Positions 13,819-21,187 of a stretch of 22,483 nt of DNA are shown here, one piece after another. The first letter of the stretch is position 1. Each line of letters starts with the position of its first letter. This DNA comes from a virus. The notes under the pieces are model-generated. The model was given only the letters and a program-made list of their open reading frames with translations. It searched no databases and was not told the DNA's origin. The stretch is from positions 1 through 22,483 of IMG/VR virus record IMGVR_UViG_3300024895_000073, one strand, 5' to 3'. Position numbers and translations under genes: made by a program.

Positions 13819-13847
13819 ATTATACCATGGATTTACTTATTTGTCAA
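13819..13847 (-). promoter_or_regulatory. Consensus sigma70 promoter (leftward)
   Basis: On the - strand TTGACA (13847-13842), a 17-base spacer and TATAAT (13824-13819) match the consensus at all 12 positions. Transcription should begin near 13812 and run through the zinc miniprotein, ssDNA-binding protein, exonuclease and thyX genes. The element overlaps the last five codons of the 80-aa gene. Confidence 0.9.
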
Positions 13848-14075
13848 GCTTTTTAATAGTTTTAAATACTCCTCTTCTTTAAGTTCTTCCTCTTCTGCTA
13901 TTCCTATCAATTCTGATAAATCCAGATTTTCCAATAGTTCTTTTTGTTTGCAAAAAAAGTAATGTAGTAGATCCTCCATATCTATATTGTCAGTTCTTTT
14001 TTGCGCTATTACACTAGGTAGTTCATCCTGTAACTTCTCCATTTCTTTAAGTGTTAACTTACTCATATCTAGCAT
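13833..14075 (-). CDS. Hypothetical acidic helical protein, 80 aa
   Basis: The product is dominated by Glu, Leu and Lys (KLTLKEMEKLQDELPSV and IAEEEELKEEEYLKLLKSL), so it is helical and possibly a coiled coil. The start at 14075 directly abuts the previous stop; ATG at 14066 is an alternative. Its 3' end carries the consensus promoter for the next genes. No family recognised. Confidence 0.65.
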   Translation of the reverse strand: MLDMSKLTLKEMEKLQDELPSVIAQKRTDNIDMEDLLHYFFCKQKELLENLDLSELIGIAEEEELKEEEYLKLLKSLTNK

Positions 14076-14297
14076 TTAATGACTCTCATTATACATAATT
14101 CTTTTAATCCTGTATCTTTCTTTCTTTTTCCAATAAATTCTAGTAGCCCTCCTTTCCTTGGAAGAACGAGTATAAGATTTATATTCTCCTGATTTAGTAA
14201 TTAATTGTCCTACATGACTTGCCATTCCAAACTCTTTAATATCTAATGGATCTGGAAATTCTCTACTTATAACTCTAGGTATTCCATACGCTTTCAT
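14076..14297 (-). CDS. Small basic phage protein, 73 aa
   Basis: The pattern MKAYGIPRV...PDPLDIKEFGMASHVG...SGEYKSYTR...SKERRATRIYWKKKERYR resembles a small protein common in phages, with an Arg/Lys-rich C-terminal helix likely to bind nucleic acid. The ATG follows the polymerase stop directly. Function unknown. Confidence 0.7.
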   Translation of the reverse strand: MKAYGIPRVISREFPDPLDIKEFGMASHVGQLITKSGEYKSYTRSSKERRATRIYWKKKERYRIKRIMYNESH

Positions 14298-15650
14298 TTA
14301 ATGAACTCCCCAATCTCTACCAATAGCATACTTTCCAGTTATTGGAATTCTTAGTCTATAGTATTCACCAGCTAATCTCATAGAATCGACCATAATCTCA
14401 CCTACCTCCTCTGCACAATCTGGATCAGATTCATAAGCATACTCATCATGATAGAATAGTATTTGATTAGCATTTAACCCTCTTCTTTTTATTTCATAGT
14501 TGGTTATAGCCATAGCCCTCTTAGTTACAATACTTCCATCTGTTTGTAACTTAGCATTAAGGGCTGTATGAACTAATACCCTTCCTTCAAAAGTACGGAT
14601 ATAGATCTTTCTATTATCGATTGAAGGGATGTATCCATGTTTCTCTGAGAATCTCTTACATTTAGCAATTAGATTAGCTAATGCTGGAATTCCCTCCAAG
14701 AAGGTGTCTTTAAGACGTTTTCCATCTTTAGCAGTGCTATTTATTACTCTACCTGCTTTCTCATCGCCGCCTCCATATATAAACATGTAGATGAATGTTT
14801 TAGCTAAATCCCTATCAGTTAAATAGGGTTGTCCCATATTCATGTTATAAGTATGAATATCTCCATTTAATATTTGATCAATATAATTAGGATCATTCAT
14901 ATGATGAGCCAACATTCTTAACTCTAAGCCAGATACATCGGCTCCAACAAACACTTTATTAGGAGGGACGGTAAATAAACTTCTCATCTCCTTCCCAAAT
15001 ACAGAAGATGGCCTAGGGATATTAGCTACTACCCTATGAACCCCTCTATAAGTGTTGGTTGCACAAGTATCTATCTGTGCAGCTATTCTATGGTCATTAC
15101 GAACATGAGGAAGAAATCCAGTTACCTGGGATTGTCTATGATTGTAAACATACCAATCAGATAAAGCTTTACCAAAAGGTCCAACTTCTTCTAATGTATC
15201 TACTGGTTCTCCCTTAACTGTTAATTGTGGGAACCCCTTCTCGGTAAACTCCTTTGGTTTCCAGCCGAGTTTAAGAAGCTGCTGTACAATAGACTGTCTC
15301 TTACTAATCGATGGCTCATCAATTCTGATCCTACTGAATGGCCCAACAACGATAGAAGGATCACTATACCTAGAAAGAACTGATTCGACATAGTTACCAT
15401 TTTTAAGTTTAATTTTCTTAACATAATTCCATGAGTTTTCTAATAGAATTTTTGTTTCTTCTTTTATTATTTCAAAGTTTAGAAACTCTCTTATCTCATT
15501 ATACCTCTCCTCTTTTAGAGTTTCTAATTCATCTATTAATCTATAAGCTTTGTCTAAGTCAAAGTATATACCATGCTCTTCCTGAGCTTGGCAGATAATA
15601 GCTACATCTCTCTCTAATGCTAGCGCCTCATCCCATTTAATATGTGCCAT
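14298..15650 (-). CDS. Family A DNA polymerase, polymerase domain only, 450 aa
   Basis: It extends primers during phage DNA replication. Motif A is VGADVSGLELR with catalytic D238; motif B is RDLAKTFIYMFIYGGG with R280, K284 and Y288 (Tyr at the position that in T7 admits dideoxynucleotides); motif C is H401-D402-E403 (YHDEY). The N terminus (EALALERDVAIICQAQEEHG) matches the sequence that in T7 gp5 immediately follows the 3'-5' exonuclease, which here is a separate gene 1.8 kb upstream (17407-17937). No equivalent of the long thioredoxin-binding insertion is seen, so processivity must come from elsewhere. The usual NTGR motif is replaced by NTYRGVHR. RBS is weak. Confidence 0.93.
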   Translation of the reverse strand: MAHIKWDEALALERDVAIICQAQEEHGIYFDLDKAYRLIDELETLKEERYNEIREFLNFEIIKEETKILLENSWNYVKKIKLKNGNYVESVLSRYSDPSIVVGPFSRIRIDEPSISKRQSIVQQLLKLGWKPKEFTEKGFPQLTVKGEPVDTLEEVGPFGKALSDWYVYNHRQSQVTGFLPHVRNDHRIAAQIDTCATNTYRGVHRVVANIPRPSSVFGKEMRSLFTVPPNKVFVGADVSGLELRMLAHHMNDPNYIDQILNGDIHTYNMNMGQPYLTDRDLAKTFIYMFIYGGGDEKAGRVINSTAKDGKRLKDTFLEGIPALANLIAKCKRFSEKHGYIPSIDNRKIYIRTFEGRVLVHTALNAKLQTDGSIVTKRAMAITNYEIKRRGLNANQILFYHDEYAYESDPDCAEEVGEIMVDSMRLAGEYYRLRIPITGKYAIGRDWGVH

Positions 15651-15663
15651 CTTTGTTCAATGA

Positions 15664-15840
15664 CTAGTAGACTCTATTTTTACTTTTTAGATATTTTTCA
15701 AGTTCCTCTTCTCTTTGTTTAAAGTCATGGAACTCTTTAAGGTCATCCATATCAAATACTTCTACTTCAACATCAGTCTTATTAGAGTAGACTGACTGTA
15801 CTACTCCACCTCTTATAAATACTGCTACTTGTGTACTCAT
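15664..15840 (-). CDS. Hypothetical phage protein, 58 aa
   Basis: ATG at 15840 lies 3 bases after the RNA ligase stop, with GAGAA in the ligase end as a possible RBS. The sequence MSTQVAVFIRGGVVQSVYSN followed by VEVEVFDMDDL resembles a short phage protein of unknown role with paired strands. A charged helix follows (FKQREEELEKYLKSK). Confidence 0.75.
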   Translation of the reverse strand: MSTQVAVFIRGGVVQSVYSNKTDVEVEVFDMDDLKEFHDFKQREEELEKYLKSKNRVY

Positions 15841-15843
15841 TTT

Positions 15844-16923
15844 CTATTCTCTTTCCAAGAAATAATTAGATACTGCTTTAAATGATTCACTAGATTTTAA
15901 ACTTTTAAATACTAACCCTTCTCTAAAGGCATTAGGATTAAGTATAGAGTTTCCATCTGCTGAACTTAATAGTGAATCAATAGTTGTTTCAGGTGTTACT
16001 TTAAATACAGGTAGAATGGGAACATGCTTTATATTCAATAATTCACATAGTTGTACTCTTTCTTCTGAAGAGAACCATCTTTGATGTATAATATCCCAGA
16101 TATTAAATAGATAGAAATCTATCTTATCTAGGTTGTACATATTACCATGTACTCCTGGTCCTATCAGCTCTCCTTGAATAGCAAGGTTTCTACCAGTGCT
16201 TCTTAACTTTGGTATTAACTCATTTGATTGAGCTACAAGCCAATAAGGATTAAATACTCCATTTTCTGGAACTTTAAGATTAATATTCCTAGAACATACT
16301 CCCTCATCCTGATCATTAACATACACTGTCATAGAAGAACCATGTAATTTCTCGGTTACTTCAAATTCCTCTCTATTTTGAATCCATCTTGATAACTGCT
16401 TAGAACAATTTTGTATTCTTTCTTGATCTGTTTTAGGTATGTACCAAGGAAAACCACCTTCTCTAGCTTCAGGGTTCCCTATGTAGTTACCTCTGCTATC
16501 ATATTTAGTGGGGGCCTCCCATACCATAATTCCTAGAGTTTCCGTAAGATCTTCATATTCATCTACAACTATTAGTAAAGTTCTTCCTGCTGGAGTAGTC
16601 TCCTGATACCCCCAGAAGGTGCCTTCTTTTACTAAAGGTAAAATTAGACCTTGGGATATTTGACCTTTCATTCTAATTGTTTTTAGTTTTTCTCCTTTAA
16701 TCCCTTTGAACTCTCTAGGCTCCTTTCCTCTACTTAAGAATGGAGCTAATTTGGTAGGTACCCAAGAGTCAATCTCTAAATAAAGAACTAAATCATCTAT
16801 ATTAAATTGATCCTTTTGCCCTATTACCCACCAGCCATCTACTCGATAAGCCACAATCCTATCAGCACCTTCAATGCTTTTTATTTCTGCTATTCTTCTG
16901 ATAGTAGCTAGTTTTCTACTCAT
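15844..16923 (-). CDS. RNA ligase, DraRnl (Rnl5)-like, 359 aa
   Basis: The N-terminal 120 residues (LATIRRIAEIKSIEGADRIV, DLVLYLEIDSWVP) form the extra OB-like domain seen before the catalytic part of Deinococcus RNA ligase. The adenylyltransferase motifs follow: I, EKLHGSS with nucleophile K192; III, QGELIGPG with E252; IIIa, FYLFNIWDI (270-278); IV, REGLVFKS with E335; V, FKAVS with K349. It should seal nicked RNA with ATP, most likely repairing tRNA or other RNA cut by host defence nucleases. ATG at 16923 overlaps the previous stop (ATGA) and has GGAG 9 bases upstream; an ATG 15 bases earlier is less likely. No kinase-phosphatase partner is in the window. Confidence 0.88.
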   Translation of the reverse strand: MSRKLATIRRIAEIKSIEGADRIVAYRVDGWWVIGQKDQFNIDDLVLYLEIDSWVPTKLAPFLSRGKEPREFKGIKGEKLKTIRMKGQISQGLILPLVKEGTFWGYQETTPAGRTLLIVVDEYEDLTETLGIMVWEAPTKYDSRGNYIGNPEAREGGFPWYIPKTDQERIQNCSKQLSRWIQNREEFEVTEKLHGSSMTVYVNDQDEGVCSRNINLKVPENGVFNPYWLVAQSNELIPKLRSTGRNLAIQGELIGPGVHGNMYNLDKIDFYLFNIWDIIHQRWFSSEERVQLCELLNIKHVPILPVFKVTPETTIDSLLSSADGNSILNPNAFREGLVFKSLKSSESFKAVSNYFLERE

Positions 16924-17147
16924 TTTATTCCACTCCAATTATTCGGTTTATCTACTTGCTCAACTATTGTGAATGCTGCTAAGTGATATGTTTTACCTTG
17001 TTCATCATAACAAAGAGAGTACATACCATCGATACGTTTCAGATGTAAAATAGGGAATTCATTAACTTCATTTGTAGAAGCTATTTTAAAGTATGAATCT
17101 CTTTCTAACTCGTATAGATGTTTGTAATTATTAGTTTCTTCTTTCAT
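16920..17147 (-). CDS. Hypothetical protein, 75 aa
   Basis: The N terminus is helical and acidic (MKEETNNYKHLYELERD), followed by a beta-rich part (FPILHLKRIDGMYSLCYDEQ and TYHLAAFTIVEQV). It overlaps both neighbours as ATGA. No family recognised. It lies between the two polymerase pieces. Confidence 0.65.
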   Translation of the reverse strand: MKEETNNYKHLYELERDSYFKIASTNEVNEFPILHLKRIDGMYSLCYDEQGKTYHLAAFTIVEQVDKPNNWSGIK

Positions 17148-17407
17148 ATTTCTTCCTTAGATATTATTTCAAAATCTATTACCTTTCTACCAAAATAATC
17201 TATATAGTCTGGCTTTATCCAGAAAAATCCACCAGTTCTATCATCTCTATTTACTAGAAACAAAGAGTATGAGTAAGCATTATGTCTTACTTTCTTAACT
17301 ATCTCCCCAATTATATCAGAGTAGCTTAAATTAAATTTAAGTTTTAATGTAGTCTCTATTGGAATAGAATCAAATAGTCTCTGGCATTCTTCTGTTTTAG
17401 ATAACAT
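17144..17407 (-). CDS. Hypothetical protein, 87 aa
   Basis: Mixed alpha/beta with aromatic strands (YSYSLFLVNRDDRTGGFFWI, PDYIDYFGRKVIDFEII). No motif recognised. It shares one base with the exonuclease gene stop and four with the next gene, so it is tightly coupled to both. Confidence 0.65.
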   Translation of the reverse strand: MLSKTEECQRLFDSIPIETTLKLKFNLSYSDIIGEIVKKVRHNAYSYSLFLVNRDDRTGGFFWIKPDYIDYFGRKVIDFEIISKEEI

Positions 17408-17937
17408 TACAGTTCCTTAAGATTAGCTTCTTTTAATAGTTTATAATAAACCTTCTCATTTATAATTACATCTCCTTCACATCTTTGAATAATCTCTGGA
17501 GTAAATTCTCTCCAATCGTGAATGGCTAATTTTCTTTCTCCTACTCTCCAAGCCCAACTCTCTAATCCATGAGGGCCAATTTTCTTTGATCTGTTAGTAA
17601 CTGGATTTAATATGGAGGTAGGACAATTCTTAGGCATAGGTCTATCTGGATAAAGTACTTTAGACATTAAATAGGTGTCAATTATGTTTTCATTTTCTAA
17701 AGTATCTATTAGATCTAACTTATAGAATTTCTTAAGCATTGGAATATCATACTTTATTATATTATGCCCAATGACTATTTTATCCTTGAATAGAGCAGAT
17801 ATTTTATACTTGTTTAGAGATGGTCCATATAAAGTATTAACTTCTGTAGTCTCTAAGTTTTTATAAGAAATACACCAAATATTTTCAGATTCTTCTAATA
17901 GTCCATCAGCTTCTATATCAAAGACTATTCTTTCCAT
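17407..17937 (-). CDS. DnaQ-like 3'-5' proofreading exonuclease, separate polymerase subunit, 176 aa
   Basis: This matches the N-terminal exonuclease domain of T7-type DNA polymerase: Exo I FDIEADGLL with D7 and E9, Exo II HNIIKYDIPML with D64, IIDTYLMSKVL (86-96), the GPHGLESWAWRVG segment (121-133), and Exo III with D156 (CEGDVIINEKVY). In Exo III a Cys stands where Tyr is usual four residues before the Asp. All four metal-binding acids are present, so the domain should be active. It ends exactly where T7 gp5 continues into the polymerase part, which is encoded at 14298-15650. The two proteins probably assemble into one polymerase. Confidence 0.9.
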   Translation of the reverse strand: MERIVFDIEADGLLEESENIWCISYKNLETTEVNTLYGPSLNKYKISALFKDKIVIGHNIIKYDIPMLKKFYKLDLIDTLENENIIDTYLMSKVLYPDRPMPKNCPTSILNPVTNRSKKIGPHGLESWAWRVGERKLAIHDWREFTPEIIQRCEGDVIINEKVYYKLLKEANLKEL

Positions 17938-18202
17938 TAATAACTGACTCCTTAAAAGTTATTAGACTAGATAATGATAGTTTTATTTCTTTTATTTTAT
18001 CATTATGCGCCTTCTCCATACAAGTTACTAACTTAATAAAAGCTTCTTTATCTGTCACTTTATCTGGGTTAAAATGATAAAATCCAAGTGGATATGGTTC
18101 AGTTTTTCCATTTACATACACATCTTCTGTTGCCTTAGTTATATAAAATGAAAATTTATTTTTACCATAGGCTTTATCAATTCTAATAGTCTTTAGTTTC
18201 AT
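17918..18202 (-). CDS. Hypothetical protein, 94 aa
   Basis: The first half is beta-rich with Tyr and Lys (KTIRIDKAYGKNKFSFYITKA, VYVNGKTEPYPLGFYHFNPD). The second is helical (EAFIKLVTCMEKAHNDKIKEI). No family recognised. It overlaps the exonuclease gene by 20 bases and the previous gene by 4. Confidence 0.65.
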   Translation of the reverse strand: MKLKTIRIDKAYGKNKFSFYITKATEDVYVNGKTEPYPLGFYHFNPDKVTDKEAFIKLVTCMEKAHNDKIKEIKLSLSSLITFKESVINGKNSL

Positions 18203-18498
18203 GATCTAAGATTTCCTATATATTCAAGATAGTATAATATTCTATCTTTACTTTGTTTTGTCTCTTTGTTCTCACCATTTTGAAATAGACTTTTATCAGA
18301 AAAATCTATATAAAAATGGAACTCATATATAGTTATCTTTACTTCTATTTTATTACTAAATTGGAGTGTGATAATGTCTCTGTCTACATTAATCGTTAGT
18401 AATGCTACTGCTAATAATCTATATAACTTTCTATTTTGTTTCTCTTCTTCTTCCATAGAGAAGAGCTGATAAAGCATGTTCGACTGTTGTTCAATCAT
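18199..18498 (-). CDS. Hypothetical protein, 99 aa
   Basis: ATG at 18498 follows AAGGA by 5 bases. The N-terminal helix is charged (SMEEEEKQNRKLYRLLAVALL), then come amphipathic strands (DIITLQFSNKIEVKITIYEF). No motif recognised. It follows the primase-helicase gene by 32 bases. Confidence 0.65.
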   Translation of the reverse strand: MIEQQSNMLYQLFSMEEEEKQNRKLYRLLAVALLTINVDRDIITLQFSNKIEVKITIYEFHFYIDFSDKSLFQNGENKETKQSKDRILYYLEYIGNLRS

Positions 18499-18530
18499 CT
18501 TAATCCTTATTAATTGTAAATAATGAAATA

Positions 18531-20162
18531 CTAAAAAGATTCATTATATTCATCTTCATCTTCTTCTCCCCATCTACCTGTAGTATGGTTATACTTTAAT
18601 CTAAAAGTAGTTCCTGTAGCTAATCCTGTATTTCTATCTTTTAGAACTCTGAGAGTTGTTGTATTTCTTTCATCCAAATCTTCTGCCTGTTGATTCCTTT
18701 CAAGCCCAATAAGAAAGTTTGACCAAAAGACGATTGCCCCACTACCTTTAAACTGATCTGCTGTAACTCTTCCACCTTCTTCATGTGGAGTACCTGAAGC
18801 TTTACGCAAATGAGAGACATAAAAAAGAGTACAATTAAGCTCTTGGCAAAGACTAGACATTTCTTCCATAAGCCTATTGAGTGCTTTATACTCATTATCC
18901 TCTTGAGCTACTAACGCAGTTAAATGATCTAAATAAATTCTTTTAATACCTAAAGACTGAACCATGAATCTTATCTTAGGTTTAATAGATTCCCAGTCTT
19001 TTGCTCCAAAATGATTATAAAGGAAAACCTTTCCTTTTAAGTCATTAATACCATCTACCAATTCTTCTATAGTCCAATCTCCGCCTTTATCTGATGGAAT
19101 ATGGAATCTCTTATTAACTTTTTTACCAGCTAATACTTTAAGTGTTTTGGCTGCTGGCTCTTCTAAAAAGATAACTCCAGCTGTTTCATGGTGAAAATTG
19201 ATTGTATGATGAATGCACTCTTTAAAGAATTCTGTTTTTCCAGTTCCTGAGCCTGCGCCTATACCCCAAAGTTCTCCATCTCTATATCCGTAAGTAGCCT
19301 CAGTTAATGTAGGCCAAGGAAAAGATAAGCCCATTTCTGGGGGTTTAATAGCCTCATCAAACAAATCTTCTACACTTACAATACCGTCTGGCCTGCTTTC
19401 TTTAGCACAATAGATAGCTTCTAAGAATTCCTTGGATTTCCCTGATAGTAGTAAGGCATTTGGGTCTTTCTCAGAGAAAGTTATATTCTTTACTTTATTA
19501 GGGGGAAACATCTCAGATATAGAAGGAACCATTTTCTGCCCTGGTTCATCTTGATCAAATGCTAAGAAGATATTCTCAAAAGAGGCTAACCATTCATAAT
19601 TATCTTTTACTACTTTTACTGCTGAGCCTGCACCATTATTAACAGAGACAACCCTATAGGACTTTCCTTGTAATGCTAGCATTTCAACTGCCGCTAGGCA
19701 ATCACAAACACCCTCAGTAATAATAATCATCTTACCCTTACTACCAACAACCCTTTGTCCAAAGAATTCCTGATTAGCTCCTGCATCCACCCATTTAAAC
19801 TTTTTACCTTTAACTTCCCTAATACACACTGATAGAGACAGGTCTCCATTTAATACTGGATAAAAGTGTACTAAATCATTTCCATCAGAATCTACTACAC
19901 TCTTTACTTCATACTTCTCGCATACTTTTTGTGATATACCTCTACTTTTTAATGGATGAAACTCAGCACTGTAATAATCATAATCTATTTTAGATGGAGC
20001 ATTACTAACAACGTCTTTTGTTTCATCCATACTATGTACCTCATTACATTTAAAGCATTTTCCAAATGTTGATCCATTAGGTCTAAGATAAACTCCTAGA
20101 CCATTAGACGATCCACAAGATGGGCAACTTTCGTTTCTTAGATATTTATTTTTTTCTGTCAT
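18531..20162 (-). CDS. Bifunctional primase-helicase, T7 gp4-like, 543 aa
   Basis: It unwinds the fork and lays down primers. Residues 13-39 are a four-Cys zinc ribbon (CPSC and CFKC) that reads the priming site. The TOPRIM catalytic part has E150 (IITEGVCD) and D203/D205 (AFDQDEPG). The RecA-like helicase has Walker A GAGSGTGKT (302-310), Walker B IYLDHLT (409-415), and VSHLRKASGTPHEEGG plus GSGAIVFWSN for the later motifs. The C-terminal tail EEDEDEYNESF is acidic and ends in Phe, like the T7 gp4 tail that docks on the polymerase. ATG at 20162 has GGGAG four bases before it; an in-frame ATG at 20207 is less likely. It overlaps the preceding gene by 17 bases. Confidence 0.95.
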   Translation of the reverse strand: MTEKNKYLRNESCPSCGSSNGLGVYLRPNGSTFGKCFKCNEVHSMDETKDVVSNAPSKIDYDYYSAEFHPLKSRGISQKVCEKYEVKSVVDSDGNDLVHFYPVLNGDLSLSVCIREVKGKKFKWVDAGANQEFFGQRVVGSKGKMIIITEGVCDCLAAVEMLALQGKSYRVVSVNNGAGSAVKVVKDNYEWLASFENIFLAFDQDEPGQKMVPSISEMFPPNKVKNITFSEKDPNALLLSGKSKEFLEAIYCAKESRPDGIVSVEDLFDEAIKPPEMGLSFPWPTLTEATYGYRDGELWGIGAGSGTGKTEFFKECIHHTINFHHETAGVIFLEEPAAKTLKVLAGKKVNKRFHIPSDKGGDWTIEELVDGINDLKGKVFLYNHFGAKDWESIKPKIRFMVQSLGIKRIYLDHLTALVAQEDNEYKALNRLMEEMSSLCQELNCTLFYVSHLRKASGTPHEEGGRVTADQFKGSGAIVFWSNFLIGLERNQQAEDLDERNTTTLRVLKDRNTGLATGTTFRLKYNHTTGRWGEEDEDEYNESF

Positions 20163-21168
20163 TATTCTCCCATGTCTTAGTGATTCTTTTAAATGACTCT
20201 TTTTCATCTACTTTAACTGATTTGAAAATCCCTTTCTCTATAGCTAAATCAATATAATTGGAAACCCAATCTAAGCCCATGCAAGACTCAGACATATCTG
20301 ACATAAAAGTGCCTTTTTCTATAAGGGTTAATAAGTATGTTATATGAACTATTCCTGATTGAGGATGCGTTACATTCAAAGAGAATCTATAATTAGTTCT
20401 AATATACTTGTTAGAATAAGTACTTTGATGGTCCATAGAATATTGTCCAAAAGAGCTACTTTCTATACTAAAAACTGTGTTAGTTAACTCTTCATCATTC
20501 ATACCTGTTAATGGGTTCTTACCTAATATTCTATCTAAGTTAATTAGATAGAATCTAATATCGATATAAGGTAGAAATCTGAATATGAAAGAAGCATCAT
20601 TAGAGTTTGTATACTCTATTAAAATCATATTGAATAATTCTTCAATAGTTGTTATTGATTTATCAGATGGATAGCACAAACATCTTATTAGGAAAGTGTA
20701 GATAGATATTGCATGTGGAGACTTCATCCATAAGCTATCTCCGATAAATACTAACTTTTTCCTACCATTAATTCCAATTTTAACATTGGTTTCATGGACA
20801 GTTGTAGGAGTGATACCCATCTCTCTCTCTATATCATTTAAAATGCCTATTCTAGACTTTGGTAAATCTGAATGAAGGGCATTTATTGATATAGAGACAA
20901 GCGCTTCATCAATAGAAGCAATTCTATTTTTATCGTTAGTATTTAAAGGATTATGAAATCTTAGATTAGAAGCTAAACAAGTACTACCGACAAAATCTCT
21001 ACACTTAGACTCTAGTGCTAATTCATAGTAGACTTCTTTCTTGTCAAACTCTACTACTTTGCGAAGGATAGAGAATAAAGGGGCTTGAGTTGAAAGTGGT
21101 CTACCATAACTATTGCCATAATCTACTATTACTAAATTTACTTTTTCATTCATTTTGGTTATTCTCAA
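20146..21168 (-). CDS. Unknown protein A of a tandem paralogous pair, 340 aa
   Basis: I do not recognise a family. It aligns along its length with the next upstream gene: APLFSIL near residue 30, CRDFVGSTC (56-64), GDSLWMKSPHAISIYTF (143-159), RCLCY, DIRFYLINLDRILGKNPLTG in the middle, QSGIVHITYLL, and GLDWVSNYIDLA near 305. Conserved Cys, Trp and His suggest a structured, possibly metal-binding, domain; there is no membrane segment or signal peptide. The start may be TTG at 21168, which restores the MRI-K start shared with the paralogue, or ATG at 21153. It overlaps the primase-helicase gene, so it is probably made with the replication proteins. Confidence 0.8.
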   Translation of the reverse strand: MRITKMNEKVNLVIVDYGNSYGRPLSTQAPLFSILRKVVEFDKKEVYYELALESKCRDFVGSTCLASNLRFHNPLNTNDKNRIASIDEALVSISINALHSDLPKSRIGILNDIEREMGITPTTVHETNVKIGINGRKKLVFIGDSLWMKSPHAISIYTFLIRCLCYPSDKSITTIEELFNMILIEYTNSNDASFIFRFLPYIDIRFYLINLDRILGKNPLTGMNDEELTNTVFSIESSSFGQYSMDHQSTYSNKYIRTNYRFSLNVTHPQSGIVHITYLLTLIEKGTFMSDMSESCMGLDWVSNYIDLAIEKGIFKSVKVDEKESFKRITKTWENNDRKK

Positions 21169-21187
21169 TTTTTAATGTAATAAGACT

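Noticed and set aside
15221-15424. 67-aa - strand frame inside the polymerase gene
   Set aside because: Overlaps the polymerase coding sequence in another frame, without RBS or recognisable content.
18641-18895. 84-aa - strand frame inside the primase-helicase gene
   Set aside because: Lies within helicase motifs in another frame; no RBS, no coupling to a neighbour.
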